Below, piece after piece: positions 1 through 8,095 of a stretch of DNA of 44,895 bases. Source of the stretch: Xanthomonas sp. Leaf131. Lineage in GTDB: Bacteria > Pseudomonadota > Gammaproteobacteria > Xanthomonadales > Xanthomonadaceae. Location: assembly GCF_001423495.1 (NCBI RefSeq), contig NZ_LMOG01000018.1, forward strand, positions 685,292 to 730,186, given 5' to 3'. The notes under the pieces were generated by a model. That model was not told the DNA's origin, searched no databases, and was given only the letters and a program-made list of their open reading frames with translations. Made by a program: the position numbers and the translations under genes. Each line of letters begins with the position of its first letter. Position 1 is the first letter of the stretch.

Positions 1-72
1 CGGTGAACGACCGCGCAAGCCCGAGAGTGTCGTCACGGACGGCGAAACTACAGCCCGGCCGTCGCCAAACCA

Positions 73-109
73 TCGCGCCCATACCTACACGCAGCAGGCA
101 TGGGCGCGA
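73..109 (-). terminator. Stem-loop 3' of the TonB receptor, possible terminator
   Basis: A perfect 10-bp inverted repeat (arms 73-82 and 100-109, 17-base loop) lies about 12 bases past the stop codon of the minus-strand receptor gene. It is followed on the minus strand only by a weak T-containing stretch, so it may be a terminator or simply a 3' end-stabilising hairpin. Bases 1-72 show no gene. Confidence 0.4.
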
Positions 110-120
110 CACGCTAGCGC

Positions 121-3100
121 CTAGAACTTGTAGGTCAGCCCGAGGTACGCCAGCCGGCCTGCGTATCCGCCGGTATAGAAGCGGGCGCGGGTGTCCTCGC
201 CCAGGTGCGAGCGGGACTCCTGCTTGGTCAGGTTCAGCATCGAGGCGGTGAGGCTGAGCGCCGGAGTGATGTTGTAGGCGGCGTTCAGATCGATCTGGTA
301 GTACGGCTCCTCAAAGACGTTCAACCCGTTGACCAGGCCTTGCACCAGCTCACCGCGACGGTTGTACGAGGCGCGCAGCAGCAAACTGTCGGTCTCGTAG
401 AACACGGTGAGGTTGGTCTGGTTCCTGGCGCTGCCCGGCATGGAGGTCTTGCCGGCTTCTGTGCCGTCCTCCAGCCGCACCGCCGCCTTGCTGGCATCGT
501 TGTAGGTGTAGTTGAACTGCACACCAAGACCGAACGGCAGCGTGTGCTGCGCGTACAGCTCCACACCCTGCGAGACCGCATCCTGGCCGCCGGCCTGGGT
601 GCTGTAGTTCTGCACGGTGACCGGTTGCCCGTCGACCATCATGTTCACGTCGCTGATCACGTCGACCGCAAAGTTCTCCACGTTCTTGCGGAACAGTCCT
701 ACACCCGCCACCGAACCCGGGTGGAAATACCATTCCAGCCCCAGGTCGAACTGGTTGGCCTTGTACGGCTCCAGGTTCTTGTTGCTGCCCGAGCCGTACC
801 AGCCCTGCTCGCTGGCACCGCCGGTCAGGCGCCGGTCGGCCACGTACTCGGGACTGTAGAACTCCAGGCTGCCAGGCGCGGCGATGTCGTTGTAGCTGGG
901 GCGTGCGATCACCTTCGCGGCTGCCGCGCGCAGCAGCAGGTTCTCGGTCAGGTCGTAGGCCAGGTTGAAACTCGGCAGCACGTCGGTGTAGTTGCGGTCC
1001 AGCCCGCTGACCACGAACGACTCGGTGCGTTGCACGCTGTCGGCCAAGCGCCAGTAGCCTTCGGTGCCGCAATAGGTGTCGGCCGGCGCGCCGCCGGGCG
1101 TGGCGGCGCCCTGCTGGCAGGCCAGCGGATTGCCGTCGACGCCGTCGAAGAAATAGTCGTTGTAGGCGGTCACCTTGTCGGTGGAATCGGCACGCTGGCC
1201 GGTGCGCGCTACCCGCACGCCGACGTTGCCACGCAGCCGCTCGGTGTGGAAGTTGAGCTGCAGATAGCTGGAATAGATCTCTTCGTCGACGTTGTAGACG
1301 AAGTTGTCTTCGCTGCGGGTCTGCATCGCGCCGTAGGTCTGGTTCAAGTAGCCGATGTAGCCCGGGAAGTTGATCGCCGGGAACGCGCTGGCGTTGACGC
1401 CACCGGCCAGGTTGTCCTGCGAGAACAGCAGGCCCGGCGAGAACTGGGTGGCGATGGCATTGCAGCGCCCGTTCCAGTAGCGGTTGTCGTAGTCGCCCGG
1501 ATCGGTGCCCGGGCACACCCAGTAGTTGTTGCCGGTACTGCGGTGGATGCCGCCGTCGCGACGCTTGAGGCCGAACTGCAGCGAGTCGAAGACCTCGCCA
1601 TCGAAATGCCAGGTGGTATCGATCTGCGCGTACTGCTGCTGGTTGGTGTTGCGGGTCCAGGACGAGCCGGTCGAGCCCAGGTCGACCTGCAGGATGCCGT
1701 CGCGCAGGTTCTGCATCAGCTCCGGCGAGAACGTCATGCTCGGCGTGCCGGTCAGGTCCCAGGCGCTGGCAAAGTTGGCGTTGGTCCAGCTGCCGTCGGC
1801 GTTCTGCAGGCGCGGCTTGATCGGCAGGGAGAACTGCAGCTCCGGCCCGCCCTTGGCCCAGGTGCGGCCGGCCTTGAACGCCACGTCCACCTGCTCGCCA
1901 CGCCATTCGCCGCCCAGGTCCACCGTCTGCGACTGCGATTTCTCGATGTTGTAGCTGCCGGTGATCTGCGGCGTCGGCACCGTGCAGTCGTCCGAGCCCC
2001 AGCCGCCCGGCGGCAGGCCGGCCGCGGCGGCCTCGGCTTCGCTGCAGTAGTAGGTCTTGCCCGGGCGCAGGCTGTAGGCGGCGCCAGTGACAATCGTGCC
2101 GCTGGGATCGAACTGCAGCCGGTCGAGCAGACGGCCGCCGCGCCAATTGCCGTCGCCGTTATAGCGGGCAATGTTCCACTCGGGAATCTTGATGGTATTG
2201 GTCTGCGAGTCCTGCGACAGGTCGAAGCGGAAGTAGTTCGCGGTCAGCGTCAGGTCGTCGGTCGGCTTGAACTGCAAGGTCAGTTGCCCGCCCTTGCGCT
2301 CGCGTTCCTCGCGCTTGGCGCCCAGGCTGACCGCCGTCGGCATCATGAAACCGGTGGAGTAATTGCCGTCCTGGTTCCAGAAACCGGTACCGCCCCACCA
2401 GTTGGCATTGAAGTCGGATGGATTTCCGTTCACATCGACCGCCGGGCCGACTTCGTCGCGCCCGTACCATTGCCAGCTCTCGGTACTGGCATCGAGCGTC
2501 CGTGCGCTGCGCTTCTGCTGCGTGTAGCCAACGAAGACACCGAAGCGGTTGTCCTTGTCGTGCCACGCGTACGAGCCGGAGAACTGCCCGTCGGTCTTCT
2601 TGCTTGTATCCGACCAGGTGCCCTCGGCGGAGACGAAGCCGGAGTTTGGCTCCAGTTCCAGCGGGCGCCGCGTCTGCAGGATCACCGTGCCGCCGATGCC
2701 GCCTTCGTCGATGCGCGCTTCCGGGGTCTTGTACAGCTCCGCGCTGCCCAGCAGGTTCGACGGCAGCAGCGTGTAGTTGAACGAGCGCGTCGGGTCGCCG
2801 TTGGACTCGGCGGTGGCGATGTAGTTGCCGTTCAATTCGGTCAGCACCAGCTCCGAGGACAGGCCGCGCACGCTGACGTTCTTGCCTTCGCCGCCGTAGC
2901 GGCTGATGACCACGCCGGGCACGCGCTGCAGCGCATCGGCCACGTTCTTGTCGGGGAACTTGCCCACGTCCTCGGCGGTGATCACATCGACCACGGCGTT
3001 GGCGTTGCGCTTCTGCTCCAGGCTTTTTTCGATCGCGTAGCGGTAGCCGGTCACCGTCACCGCGTCCAGGTCCGTGGCCTGCACCTCGGCCTGGCCCGTG

Positions 3101-3228
3101 GGCGCCGGCGTGCCGTCGGCCTGCTGGGCGGCGGCACTGGAGGCGGTGCTCGCGAACAAGGCGATGGCGATACCGGCGGACAGCGTGCTGCGGTGGCGTG
3201 CAAATGGCATGCAGTTCATTTCGATCAT
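121..3228 (-). CDS. TonB-dependent outer-membrane receptor
   Basis: Outer-membrane active transporter that takes up a ligand with energy from TonB-ExbBD. The predicted 1035-residue protein begins with a signal peptide (hydrophobic stretch ending in a run of Ala before QQADG), followed by a TonB-box-like segment (DAVTVTGYR), a plug domain with the motif FPDKNVADALQRVPGV, and a long beta-barrel ending in a C-terminal Phe (LTYKF), as outer-membrane barrels do. The plug motif and overall length fit the Xanthomonas/Caulobacter TonB-receptor family, many of whose members import plant-derived carbohydrates; the substrate here is unknown. I chose the ATG at 3228 rather than the in-frame ATG at 3273 because a GGGAG ribosome binding site lies just before it and the signal peptide then starts normally. 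It is the only minus-strand gene, diverges from the motC operon, and no FliA-type promoter was seen before it. Confidence 0.9.
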   Translation of the reverse strand: MIEMNCMPFARHRSTLSAGIAIALFASTASSAAAQQADGTPAPTGQAEVQATDLDAVTVTGYRYAIEKSLEQKRNANAVVDVITAEDVGKFPDKNVADALQRVPGVVISRYGGEGKNVSVRGLSSELVLTELNGNYIATAESNGDPTRSFNYTLLPSNLLGSAELYKTPEARIDEGGIGGTVILQTRRPLELEPNSGFVSAEGTWSDTSKKTDGQFSGSYAWHDKDNRFGVFVGYTQQKRSARTLDASTESWQWYGRDEVGPAVDVNGNPSDFNANWWGGTGFWNQDGNYSTGFMMPTAVSLGAKREERERKGGQLTLQFKPTDDLTLTANYFRFDLSQDSQTNTIKIPEWNIARYNGDGNWRGGRLLDRLQFDPSGTIVTGAAYSLRPGKTYYCSEAEAAAAGLPPGGWGSDDCTVPTPQITGSYNIEKSQSQTVDLGGEWRGEQVDVAFKAGRTWAKGGPELQFSLPIKPRLQNADGSWTNANFASAWDLTGTPSMTFSPELMQNLRDGILQVDLGSTGSSWTRNTNQQQYAQIDTTWHFDGEVFDSLQFGLKRRDGGIHRSTGNNYWVCPGTDPGDYDNRYWNGRCNAIATQFSPGLLFSQDNLAGGVNASAFPAINFPGYIGYLNQTYGAMQTRSEDNFVYNVDEEIYSSYLQLNFHTERLRGNVGVRVARTGQRADSTDKVTAYNDYFFDGVDGNPLACQQGAATPGGAPADTYCGTEGYWRLADSVQRTESFVVSGLDRNYTDVLPSFNLAYDLTENLLLRAAAAKVIARPSYNDIAAPGSLEFYSPEYVADRRLTGGASEQGWYGSGSNKNLEPYKANQFDLGLEWYFHPGSVAGVGLFRKNVENFAVDVISDVNMMVDGQPVTVQNYSTQAGGQDAVSQGVELYAQHTLPFGLGVQFNYTYNDASKAAVRLEDGTEAGKTSMPGSARNQTNLTVFYETDSLLLRASYNRRGELVQGLVNGLNVFEEPYYQIDLNAAYNITPALSLTASMLNLTKQESRSHLGEDTRARFYTGGYAGRLAYLGLTYKF

Positions 3229-3892
3229 GCTCTCCCAAAGGTGATTGGCTTCGGCGGATGTCTGTCGATCCAACGATCGGCCAGGAACGCTGCGCGAAGT
3301 GACACAAAAACTATCCGTCGCCGTTGCGGCAGCCTGCCCCCTCCTCTTGCGTCCGCTTCCCCATGCAGATGCAATTAGATCGTTCTAATGGCGTGGAAAG
3401 CTAAGTAGCACAGCCCATGCGGCAGCGCATTCTGCCGCGCAACAGACCAGCGGCGTTGCAAGCCGTCCACGATGGGCGGCCGGCCGGCCACGCTTGCACA
3501 CGGCACGGTAGGGCCTGCTGCGTCGCCGGCTGCAGCAGCGTGATCGCTGCAAGCAACACACCCTCGCCCGCAACCGGACGCAAGCGGTTTGCCGAAGCGC
3601 CAGCACACACCTCATTTGAAACCGGGCTCAGCAAGAGACTGGATCGACGTGAGGGCATCGCCCACCACACGCCGCTTGGCGGCCATCGCCAACGCGATCG
3701 CCACACCGAACATGCGCGCGCTTGTTGTCTGCGTGCACGCGCACGGGCGGCGGGGCCTGCTGCGGGCTTGATGACACGCCCTGGTCGGAAGCGCGTTCGC
3801 CGATGACCTGGAAACCCTGCATCGATGCCCGAGTGGAAGCGGCCCATGCCGCAAAACGACAACTTCCTGGCGCTCTCAACCATCTGGCTCTA
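3229..3892. other. Intergenic region between divergent units
   Basis: About 660 bases separate the TonB receptor start from the motC promoter. The short open frames here overlap on both strands, have no recognisable domains and no good ribosome binding sites, so I call no gene. The one structured element I see is the palindrome at 3374-3389, listed separately. Confidence 0.6.
3374..3389. promoter_or_regulatory. Operator-like palindrome upstream of TonB receptor
   Basis: ATTAGA-TCGT-TCTAAT is a perfect 6-bp inverted repeat with a 4-base centre, in a locally AT-rich patch about 146 bases upstream of the receptor start codon. Such dyads are typical binding sites for dimeric repressors or activators. 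That it controls the receptor is inferred only from position; no regulator gene is in the window. Confidence 0.4.
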
Positions 3893-3919
3893 TCAAGTCC
3901 GCCGCGCTCGCGCCGATAT
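3893..3919 (+). promoter_or_regulatory. FliA (sigma-28) promoter of motC operon
   Basis: TCAA (3893-3896), a 15-base spacer and GCCGATAT (3912-3919) match the sigma-28 pattern TAAA-N15-GCCGATAA, with 7 of 8 bases in the -10. Only 7 bases separate the -10 element from the motC ATG at 3927, so transcription should begin at or within a few bases of the start codon. Confidence 0.8.
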
Positions 3920-3926
3920 CGCTTGC

Positions 3927-4667
3927 ATGGACAGACTCAGCATTATCGGACTGCTGCTTGCGATCGTGGCGATCGTGGGCGGCAGCGTATTGAAAGGTGC
4001 CGGGATTTCGTCGCTGTGGTCACCGGCTGCGTTCCTGATCGTGATCGTCGGCACCGTGGCGGCGATCCTGCTGCACACCTCCCCGGCGGTTTTCCGGCGC
4101 GCCTTCAAGATCCTGCGCTGGGTCATCCAGCCGCCGGCCAGTGACCGCCCGCAGCTGCTGGCGCGTATCGTCGAATGGAGCAACATCGCCCGTCGCCAGG
4201 GCCTGCTGGGCCTGGAAGACCAGCTCCCGCGCCAGGACGACGCGTTCCTGCGCAAGGGCCTGCAGATGCTGGTCGATGGCGTGGAGCCCGAATCCATGCG
4301 GCACATGCTCGAGATCGAAATGGACAACCAGGAGCGTCAGGATCTTGCCGCGGCCAAGGTGTTCGAAGGCATGGGCATCTATGCGCCCACGCTGGGCATC
4401 ATCGGCGCGGTGCTGGGCCTGATGGCGGTGATGAAGAACCTGGCCGACCCGGCCATGCTCGGCCATGGCATCGCCGCGGCGTTCACCGCCACCATCTACG
4501 GCATCGCCTCGGCCAATCTGCTGTTCCTGCCGGTGGCTGCCAAGCTCAAGAGCGTCATCCACTGCAGCACCAACGAGCGCGAAATGGCGATCGAAGGTCT
4601 GATTGCGATCGCCCAGGGCGAGAACCCGCGCAACATCGAATCGAAATTGGCCGGATACTTGCATTAG
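3927..4667 (+). CDS. motC: Flagellar stator protein MotC (MotA/PomA family)
   Basis: Inner-membrane ion-channel subunit of the flagellar stator; with MotD it converts ion flow into rotor torque. The 246-residue protein has the MotA/PomA layout: two hydrophobic segments at the N-terminus (MDRLSIIGLLLAIVAIVGG, then a second near residues 32-50), a cytoplasmic loop rich in charges that should contact FliG, and two C-terminal membrane segments containing the conserved APTLGIIGAVLGL stretch with its proline. The length fits the shorter PomA/MotC branch rather than the about 295-residue E. coli MotA. The open frame extends upstream to 3825, but the ATG at 3927 gives the usual family N-terminus and lies immediately after a FliA promoter, so the longer form is unlikely. 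No Shine-Dalgarno is visible, consistent with a leaderless message. Its stop is 7 bases before motD. Confidence 0.93.
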   Translation: MDRLSIIGLLLAIVAIVGGSVLKGAGISSLWSPAAFLIVIVGTVAAILLHTSPAVFRRAFKILRWVIQPPASDRPQLLARIVEWSNIARRQGLLGLEDQLPRQDDAFLRKGLQMLVDGVEPESMRHMLEIEMDNQERQDLAAAKVFEGMGIYAPTLGIIGAVLGLMAVMKNLADPAMLGHGIAAAFTATIYGIASANLLFLPVAAKLKSVIHCSTNEREMAIEGLIAIAQGENPRNIESKLAGYLH

Positions 4668-4674
4668 TCACGTC

Positions 4675-5649
4675 ATGGCCCGCCGTCGCAAACATCACGA
4701 AGACCATGGCAACCACGAAGCGTGGGCGATTCCGTATGCCGATCTGATGACGCTGCTGCTGGCGTTCTTCGTGGTGATGTACGCGATTTCCTCGCTCAAC
4801 GAGGGCAAGTACAAGGTCATGGCGCAGGCCTTGACCACCGCATTCGGCGGCTCGTCCACTGCCGCCAGCCCGGTGCAGATCGGCAAGAGCCAGACCTTGG
4901 GCGCCGATTACGACCGCCCCTCGGTGATCAAGGCCGGCGCACCGATGGCCGCTTCCAACGGACCGACCGACCCCACCCTGCTGCCGTCGATGGCCGCGCA
5001 GATGCGCATGCCGGTGTCGCTGCGCAACCAGAGCGAACTGGCGCGTGCGCAGCGGCAGATGGACGCGGTGGCCGCACAGCTGAGCAAGACGCTGTCGCCG
5101 CTGATCGACAAGAAACTCATCACCATCCGCCGCAACGATCTGTGGATCGAAGTGGAGATCAACAGCGACATCCTGTTCGGCACCGGCTCGGCCGCATTGG
5201 CCGGCACTGCCCGCGACACCCTGTCCACCCTCGCCTCGGTGCTGCGCGATGCGCCCAACGGCGTGCGTGTGGAGGGCTATACCGATAACCAGCCGATCGC
5301 AACCGCACAGTTCCCCTCCAACTGGGAGCTGTCGGCCGCGCGTGCCGCCAGCGTAGTGCACCTGTTTGCCGACGACGGCGTCGCTCCGCAGCGATTGGCG
5401 ATGGTGGGCTATGGAGAATTCCGCGCACGTGCCGATAACAGCACTGAGGCGGGACGGAATGCGAACCGGCGTGTGGTGTTGATCATCCTCGCTGACTCGG
5501 CTGGCTCACTCGCACCCGATCCGCCATCGCAGATGCATGCGACCGCCGCCGGGGCGCCCAAGCTTCCCAAGTCTGACGGCGGCCAAACGGCCGCCACCAC
5601 CGAAAGCGGCACAAGTTCCGTCCCCGCCGTAATTCAAGGAGTGCAGTGA
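4675..5649 (+). CDS. motD: Flagellar stator protein MotD (MotB/OmpA family)
   Basis: Partner of MotC: a single-span inner-membrane protein that anchors the stator to peptidoglycan and carries the ion-binding aspartate. The 324-residue product has a short basic, histidine-rich cytoplasmic N-terminus, then the hallmark PYADLMTLLLAFFVVMYAIS membrane segment with the essential Asp at residue 23, a periplasmic linker, and an OmpA/MotB peptidoglycan-binding domain near residues 190-290 (GYTDNQP, NWELSAARA, GYGEFRARADN). A low-complexity tail follows. The start at 4675 places the Asp at the expected distance from the N-terminus; the frame is open upstream to 4603 but that part overlaps motC. Spacing to motC is 7 bases and to parC 1 base, so the genes are co-transcribed and probably translationally coupled. 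Confidence 0.93.
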   Translation: MARRRKHHEDHGNHEAWAIPYADLMTLLLAFFVVMYAISSLNEGKYKVMAQALTTAFGGSSTAASPVQIGKSQTLGADYDRPSVIKAGAPMAASNGPTDPTLLPSMAAQMRMPVSLRNQSELARAQRQMDAVAAQLSKTLSPLIDKKLITIRRNDLWIEVEINSDILFGTGSAALAGTARDTLSTLASVLRDAPNGVRVEGYTDNQPIATAQFPSNWELSAARAASVVHLFADDGVAPQRLAMVGYGEFRARADNSTEAGRNANRRVVLIILADSAGSLAPDPPSQMHATAAGAPKLPKSDGGQTAATTESGTSSVPAVIQGVQ

Positions 5650-5650
5650 G

Positions 5651-6433
5651 ATGCGTATCTGGGCAATCGCCAACCAAAAGGGCGGCGTGGGCAAGACCAC
5701 CACGACGCTGGCACTGGGTCGTGGCCTGGCCGCGCTCGGCCACCGGGTGCTGTTGGTCGACCTCGATCCGCACTCCTCGCTGACCCGCGCGTTCGGCGTG
5801 GCGGTGGACCCGCCGCCGCGCGGGGTGCTGGACCTGTTCGGCACCCCGCCGAGCGACCTGGCCAGCCTGGCCCACGAAAGCAGCATTCCTGGCTTGTCCT
5901 ATGTGTGCGCGCAAGCCGCACTGGCCACGCTGGAGCGCCGCAGCGCCAATCAGCCCGGCCTGGGTCTGGCCCTGCAGAACGCGATGACCCGCCACGCCGG
6001 CCAGCACGATTACATCCTACTGGACTGCCCGCCCACGCTCGGCCTGCTGATGATCAATGCCCTGGCCGCCTGCGACCGCGTGGTGGTGCCGACCCAGGCC
6101 GAGCCGCTCGCACTGCATGGCCTGGCCAGCATGGTGCGCACCGCCGACATGGTGCAGCGCTCGCGTCGCCGCCCGTTGCCGGTGTCGATCCTGCCGACCC
6201 TGTTCGACCGCCGCACCCGCGCCGGCACCGAGACGCTCAAGGAAATGCAGGCCACCTACGGCGCGGTCGTCTGGGAAGACGCGGTGCCGGTGGATACCCG
6301 TATCTGTAACGCTGCGGCGCTGACCGTTCCCGCCACTGGCGGCGACTATCAGGGCCGCGGCCTGTCTGCTTATCGCCGCGCGCTGGAATGGGTGCTGGCC
6401 GATGACGCGCTGCCCATGGAGCAAGCCGCATGA
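5651..6433 (+). CDS. parC: ParA-family ATPase for chemotaxis array positioning (ParC-like)
   Basis: P-loop ATPase of the ParA/MinD/Soj superfamily, 260 residues. The deviant Walker A motif KGGVGKTT lies at residues 10-17 with the signature lysine (NQKGGVGKTTT), and a Walker B-type segment is seen in YILLDCPPTLG. In Vibrio and Pseudomonas an orphan ParA in exactly this place (after motC-motD, before a CheW-domain gene) is ParC, which directs chemotaxis arrays to the cell pole and to daughter cells; the assignment rests on that synteny and on the absence of a parB gene or obvious parS site here. A good ribosome binding site AAGGAG (5636-5641) lies 9 bases before the ATG. Its stop overlaps the next start as ATGA (6430-6433), implying coupled translation with the ParP-like partner. 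Confidence 0.88.
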   Translation: MRIWAIANQKGGVGKTTTTLALGRGLAALGHRVLLVDLDPHSSLTRAFGVAVDPPPRGVLDLFGTPPSDLASLAHESSIPGLSYVCAQAALATLERRSANQPGLGLALQNAMTRHAGQHDYILLDCPPTLGLLMINALAACDRVVVPTQAEPLALHGLASMVRTADMVQRSRRRPLPVSILPTLFDRRTRAGTETLKEMQATYGAVVWEDAVPVDTRICNAAALTVPATGGDYQGRGLSAYRRALEWVLADDALPMEQAA

Positions 6434-7683
6434 GCAACCACACCGCCAACGGTGAGCTCGACGATTATCTGGAAGGCCTGCTGCACGATGCCGGCGTGGA
6501 GATCCCCGCTGCCGCTACCGTCACTGCCTCTGCCATCACCGCTGCCGTGGCGACTGCCGATATCGCCGCAGCATCGGCGCCTGCCGACAGCGACGCAGAT
6601 GTCGCACTGGCAGAGCCACCCGTGCAGGTCTCCGTTGCACCGCAGACAATCGCCGCCGTGCTCAGTGCCGACACGATTGCCGCCGATTTCCTGGCTGAAA
6701 TGGATGCCGATCCGGCCTTCGGCCCGCCCGTCGTTGCCGCACCGAGCGCTGCAGACATCGCCGCCGATTTCCTGGCCGAGATGGACGCCGATCCGGCCTT
6801 CGGCCCGCCCGTCGTTGCCGCACCGAGCGCTGCAGACATCGCCGCCGATTTCCTGGCCGAGATGGATGCCGACCCGGCCTTCGGCCCGCCTGTCGTTGCC
6901 GCACCGAGCGCTGCAGATATCGCCGCCGATTTCCTGGCCGAAATGGATGCCGACCCGGCCTTTGCCACGGCCGCGCCCAGCCCGTTCATGAGCACCGCCG
7001 ATCTGATGGCCGAAATGGACGCCGACCCGGCCTTCGGCACCGCGTCCAGTGCCGACCTGTTGGCTGCCGATCTGTTGTCGGAAATGGATGCGGACCCGGC
7101 CTTCGGTCTTGCCGCACCGCCCCCTCCGGCACCTGCGCGCGCGGCGCCAGCACCGATCGCACCGCACCGCGCGCCACCGCCCTCGATCTATCCGCAAGGC
7201 CTTGCAGCGCTGTTGGCGCCCGGCCAGGCCGAACGCATCCATGCCGAACGACGCGCAAGCGAACGCAGTACGCGTTGGCTGCGCCTGCGCTGCGGCGAAC
7301 AGACCTACGCGCTCGAATTGCTCAAGGTGCAGGAAGTCGTCTTGCCGGTGCCCTTGCTGCCATTGCGCGGCACCGCCAGCGCGATGCTCGGCATCATGAA
7401 TCTGCGCGGCCAGGTGGTGCCGGTGATGGATCTAGGGATCCATCTCGGTGCGTCGGCGGTAGACATGGACCTGCACACCCGCGTGGTGGTGCTGGAAGAA
7501 AACGGCGAAACCATGGGCTTGCGCGTGTCGGCGGTGGAAGACGTCACCAGCCTCACCGATCAGCAGATCGAGCCACCGGACAACGCACGTCTGTGCCGCA
7601 TCTCCAACAACCTGTTCCGCGGTGTCGCGCGTCTGGGCCATCAGCCGATGATCCTGCTCGACGCCAGCCATCTGCTGCATTGA
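6430..7683 (+). CDS. parP: CheW-domain array protein with repeated N-terminus (ParP-like)
   Basis: 417 residues in two parts. Residues about 278-415 form a CheW-like domain (TRWLRLRCGEQTYALELLKVQEV, then NLRGQVVPVMDLG), the fold that couples receptors and CheA. The first 270 residues are Ala/Pro-rich and carry six copies of the motif EMDADPAF (starting near residues 90, 117, 144, 171, 195 and 218); the first four sit in exact 27-residue repeats encoded by 81-bp tandem DNA repeats. In Vibrio and Pseudomonas, ParP has a Pro-rich N-terminus that binds ParC and a C-terminal CheW-like domain that inserts into the array, and its gene follows parC, as here. It could instead be described simply as a long CheW. 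GGAGC at 6418-6422 is the ribosome binding site and the start overlaps the parC stop by 4 bases. It ends the operon. Confidence 0.85.
   Translation: MSNHTANGELDDYLEGLLHDAGVEIPAAATVTASAITAAVATADIAAASAPADSDADVALAEPPVQVSVAPQTIAAVLSADTIAADFLAEMDADPAFGPPVVAAPSAADIAADFLAEMDADPAFGPPVVAAPSAADIAADFLAEMDADPAFGPPVVAAPSAADIAADFLAEMDADPAFATAAPSPFMSTADLMAEMDADPAFGTASSADLLAADLLSEMDADPAFGLAAPPPPAPARAAPAPIAPHRAPPPSIYPQGLAALLAPGQAERIHAERRASERSTRWLRLRCGEQTYALELLKVQEVVLPVPLLPLRGTASAMLGIMNLRGQVVPVMDLGIHLGASAVDMDLHTRVVVLEENGETMGLRVSAVEDVTSLTDQQIEPPDNARLCRISNNLFRGVARLGHQPMILLDASHLLH
6676..7105 (+). repeat. Tandem 81-bp coding repeats in the ParP-like gene
   Basis: Units begin at 6676, 6757, 6838 and 6919, exactly 81 bp apart and nearly identical, each encoding IAADFLAEMDADPAF plus an Ala/Pro linker. 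Two further, more diverged copies of the core motif follow up to 7105. The period is a multiple of three, so unit gain or loss keeps the frame. The near-identity of the inner units suggests recent expansion by slippage or recombination. Confidence 0.95.
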
Positions 7684-7729
7684 TGCGCCGCATAGCTGAC
7701 GCGCACATGCACGCACACCGATTCAACGT

Positions 7730-7756
7730 TAAAGCTTTCCCGCCCCCCGCCGTTAG
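7730..7756 (+). promoter_or_regulatory. FliA promoter of the STAS-cheY-cheA operon
   Basis: TAAAGCTT begins at 7730; the TAAA core is followed by a 15-base spacer and GCCGTTAG (7749-7756). This is among the closest matches to the sigma-28 consensus in the window. The -10 ends 30 bases before the ATG at 7787, leaving room for the ribosome binding site CGGAGC. Confidence 0.8.
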
Positions 7757-7786
7757 TACGCATAGAACCATCCGTTCGGAGCAACA

Positions 7787-8095
7787 ATGAGCACAGTGAC
7801 ATTGGGCGAGGATCTCGGCATCGAGACCAGCGCCGACCTCAAGCAAAAGCTGGCCGCAGTCCTCGCGGAGGATGGTGAACTGGTGCTTGACGCCGGTGAA
7901 GTCCGGCGCATCCACACCGCCAGCGTGCAGTTGCTCTGCGCCTTTGTGCAGGCCCGCCGCCAGGCCGGGCTGCAGACCGAGTTCGATGGCTGCAACGACA
8001 CTTTTAGAGATGCGGTACGTCTGCTCGGTGTCACCGACGCGCTCGGACTTTCCGCATCCAATGACAACCTGAAATCTGTGGAGAACGCCGCATGA
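7787..8095 (+). CDS. STAS-domain protein of the cheA operon (MlaB-like)
   Basis: A 102-residue single STAS domain, the fold of anti-sigma-factor antagonists and of MlaB. The loop that carries the regulatory phosphoserine in SpoIIAA (DSSGL) reads HTASV here (residues 43-47): the phosphoserine position is Ala, and Thr44 is in the place of the conserved Thr of MlaB (DTAGL). It is therefore probably a non-phosphorylated STAS of the MlaB type acting by protein contact; the partner is unknown. CGGAGC lies at good spacing before the ATG. The stop overlaps the cheY start as ATGA (8092-8095), and the gene is first in a FliA-driven operon with cheY and cheA, which ties it to chemotaxis rather than to lipid transport or sigma-factor control. 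No cognate kinase-type anti-sigma factor is nearby. Confidence 0.85.
   Translation: MSTVTLGEDLGIETSADLKQKLAAVLAEDGELVLDAGEVRRIHTASVQLLCAFVQARRQAGLQTEFDGCNDTFRDAVRLLGVTDALGLSASNDNLKSVENAA

Noticed and set aside
205..3378. A 1057-codon open frame antisense to the TonB receptor
   Set aside because: The receptor has signal peptide, plug and barrel motifs; the opposite frame is a Val/Arg/Gly/Ala-rich sequence of the kind produced by high-GC codon bias, with no domain or ribosome binding site.
3825..3926. N-terminal extension of MotC from an upstream ATG
   Set aside because: It would add a polar stretch not seen in the family and run through the FliA promoter; the ATG at 3927 gives the usual MotA/MotC start.
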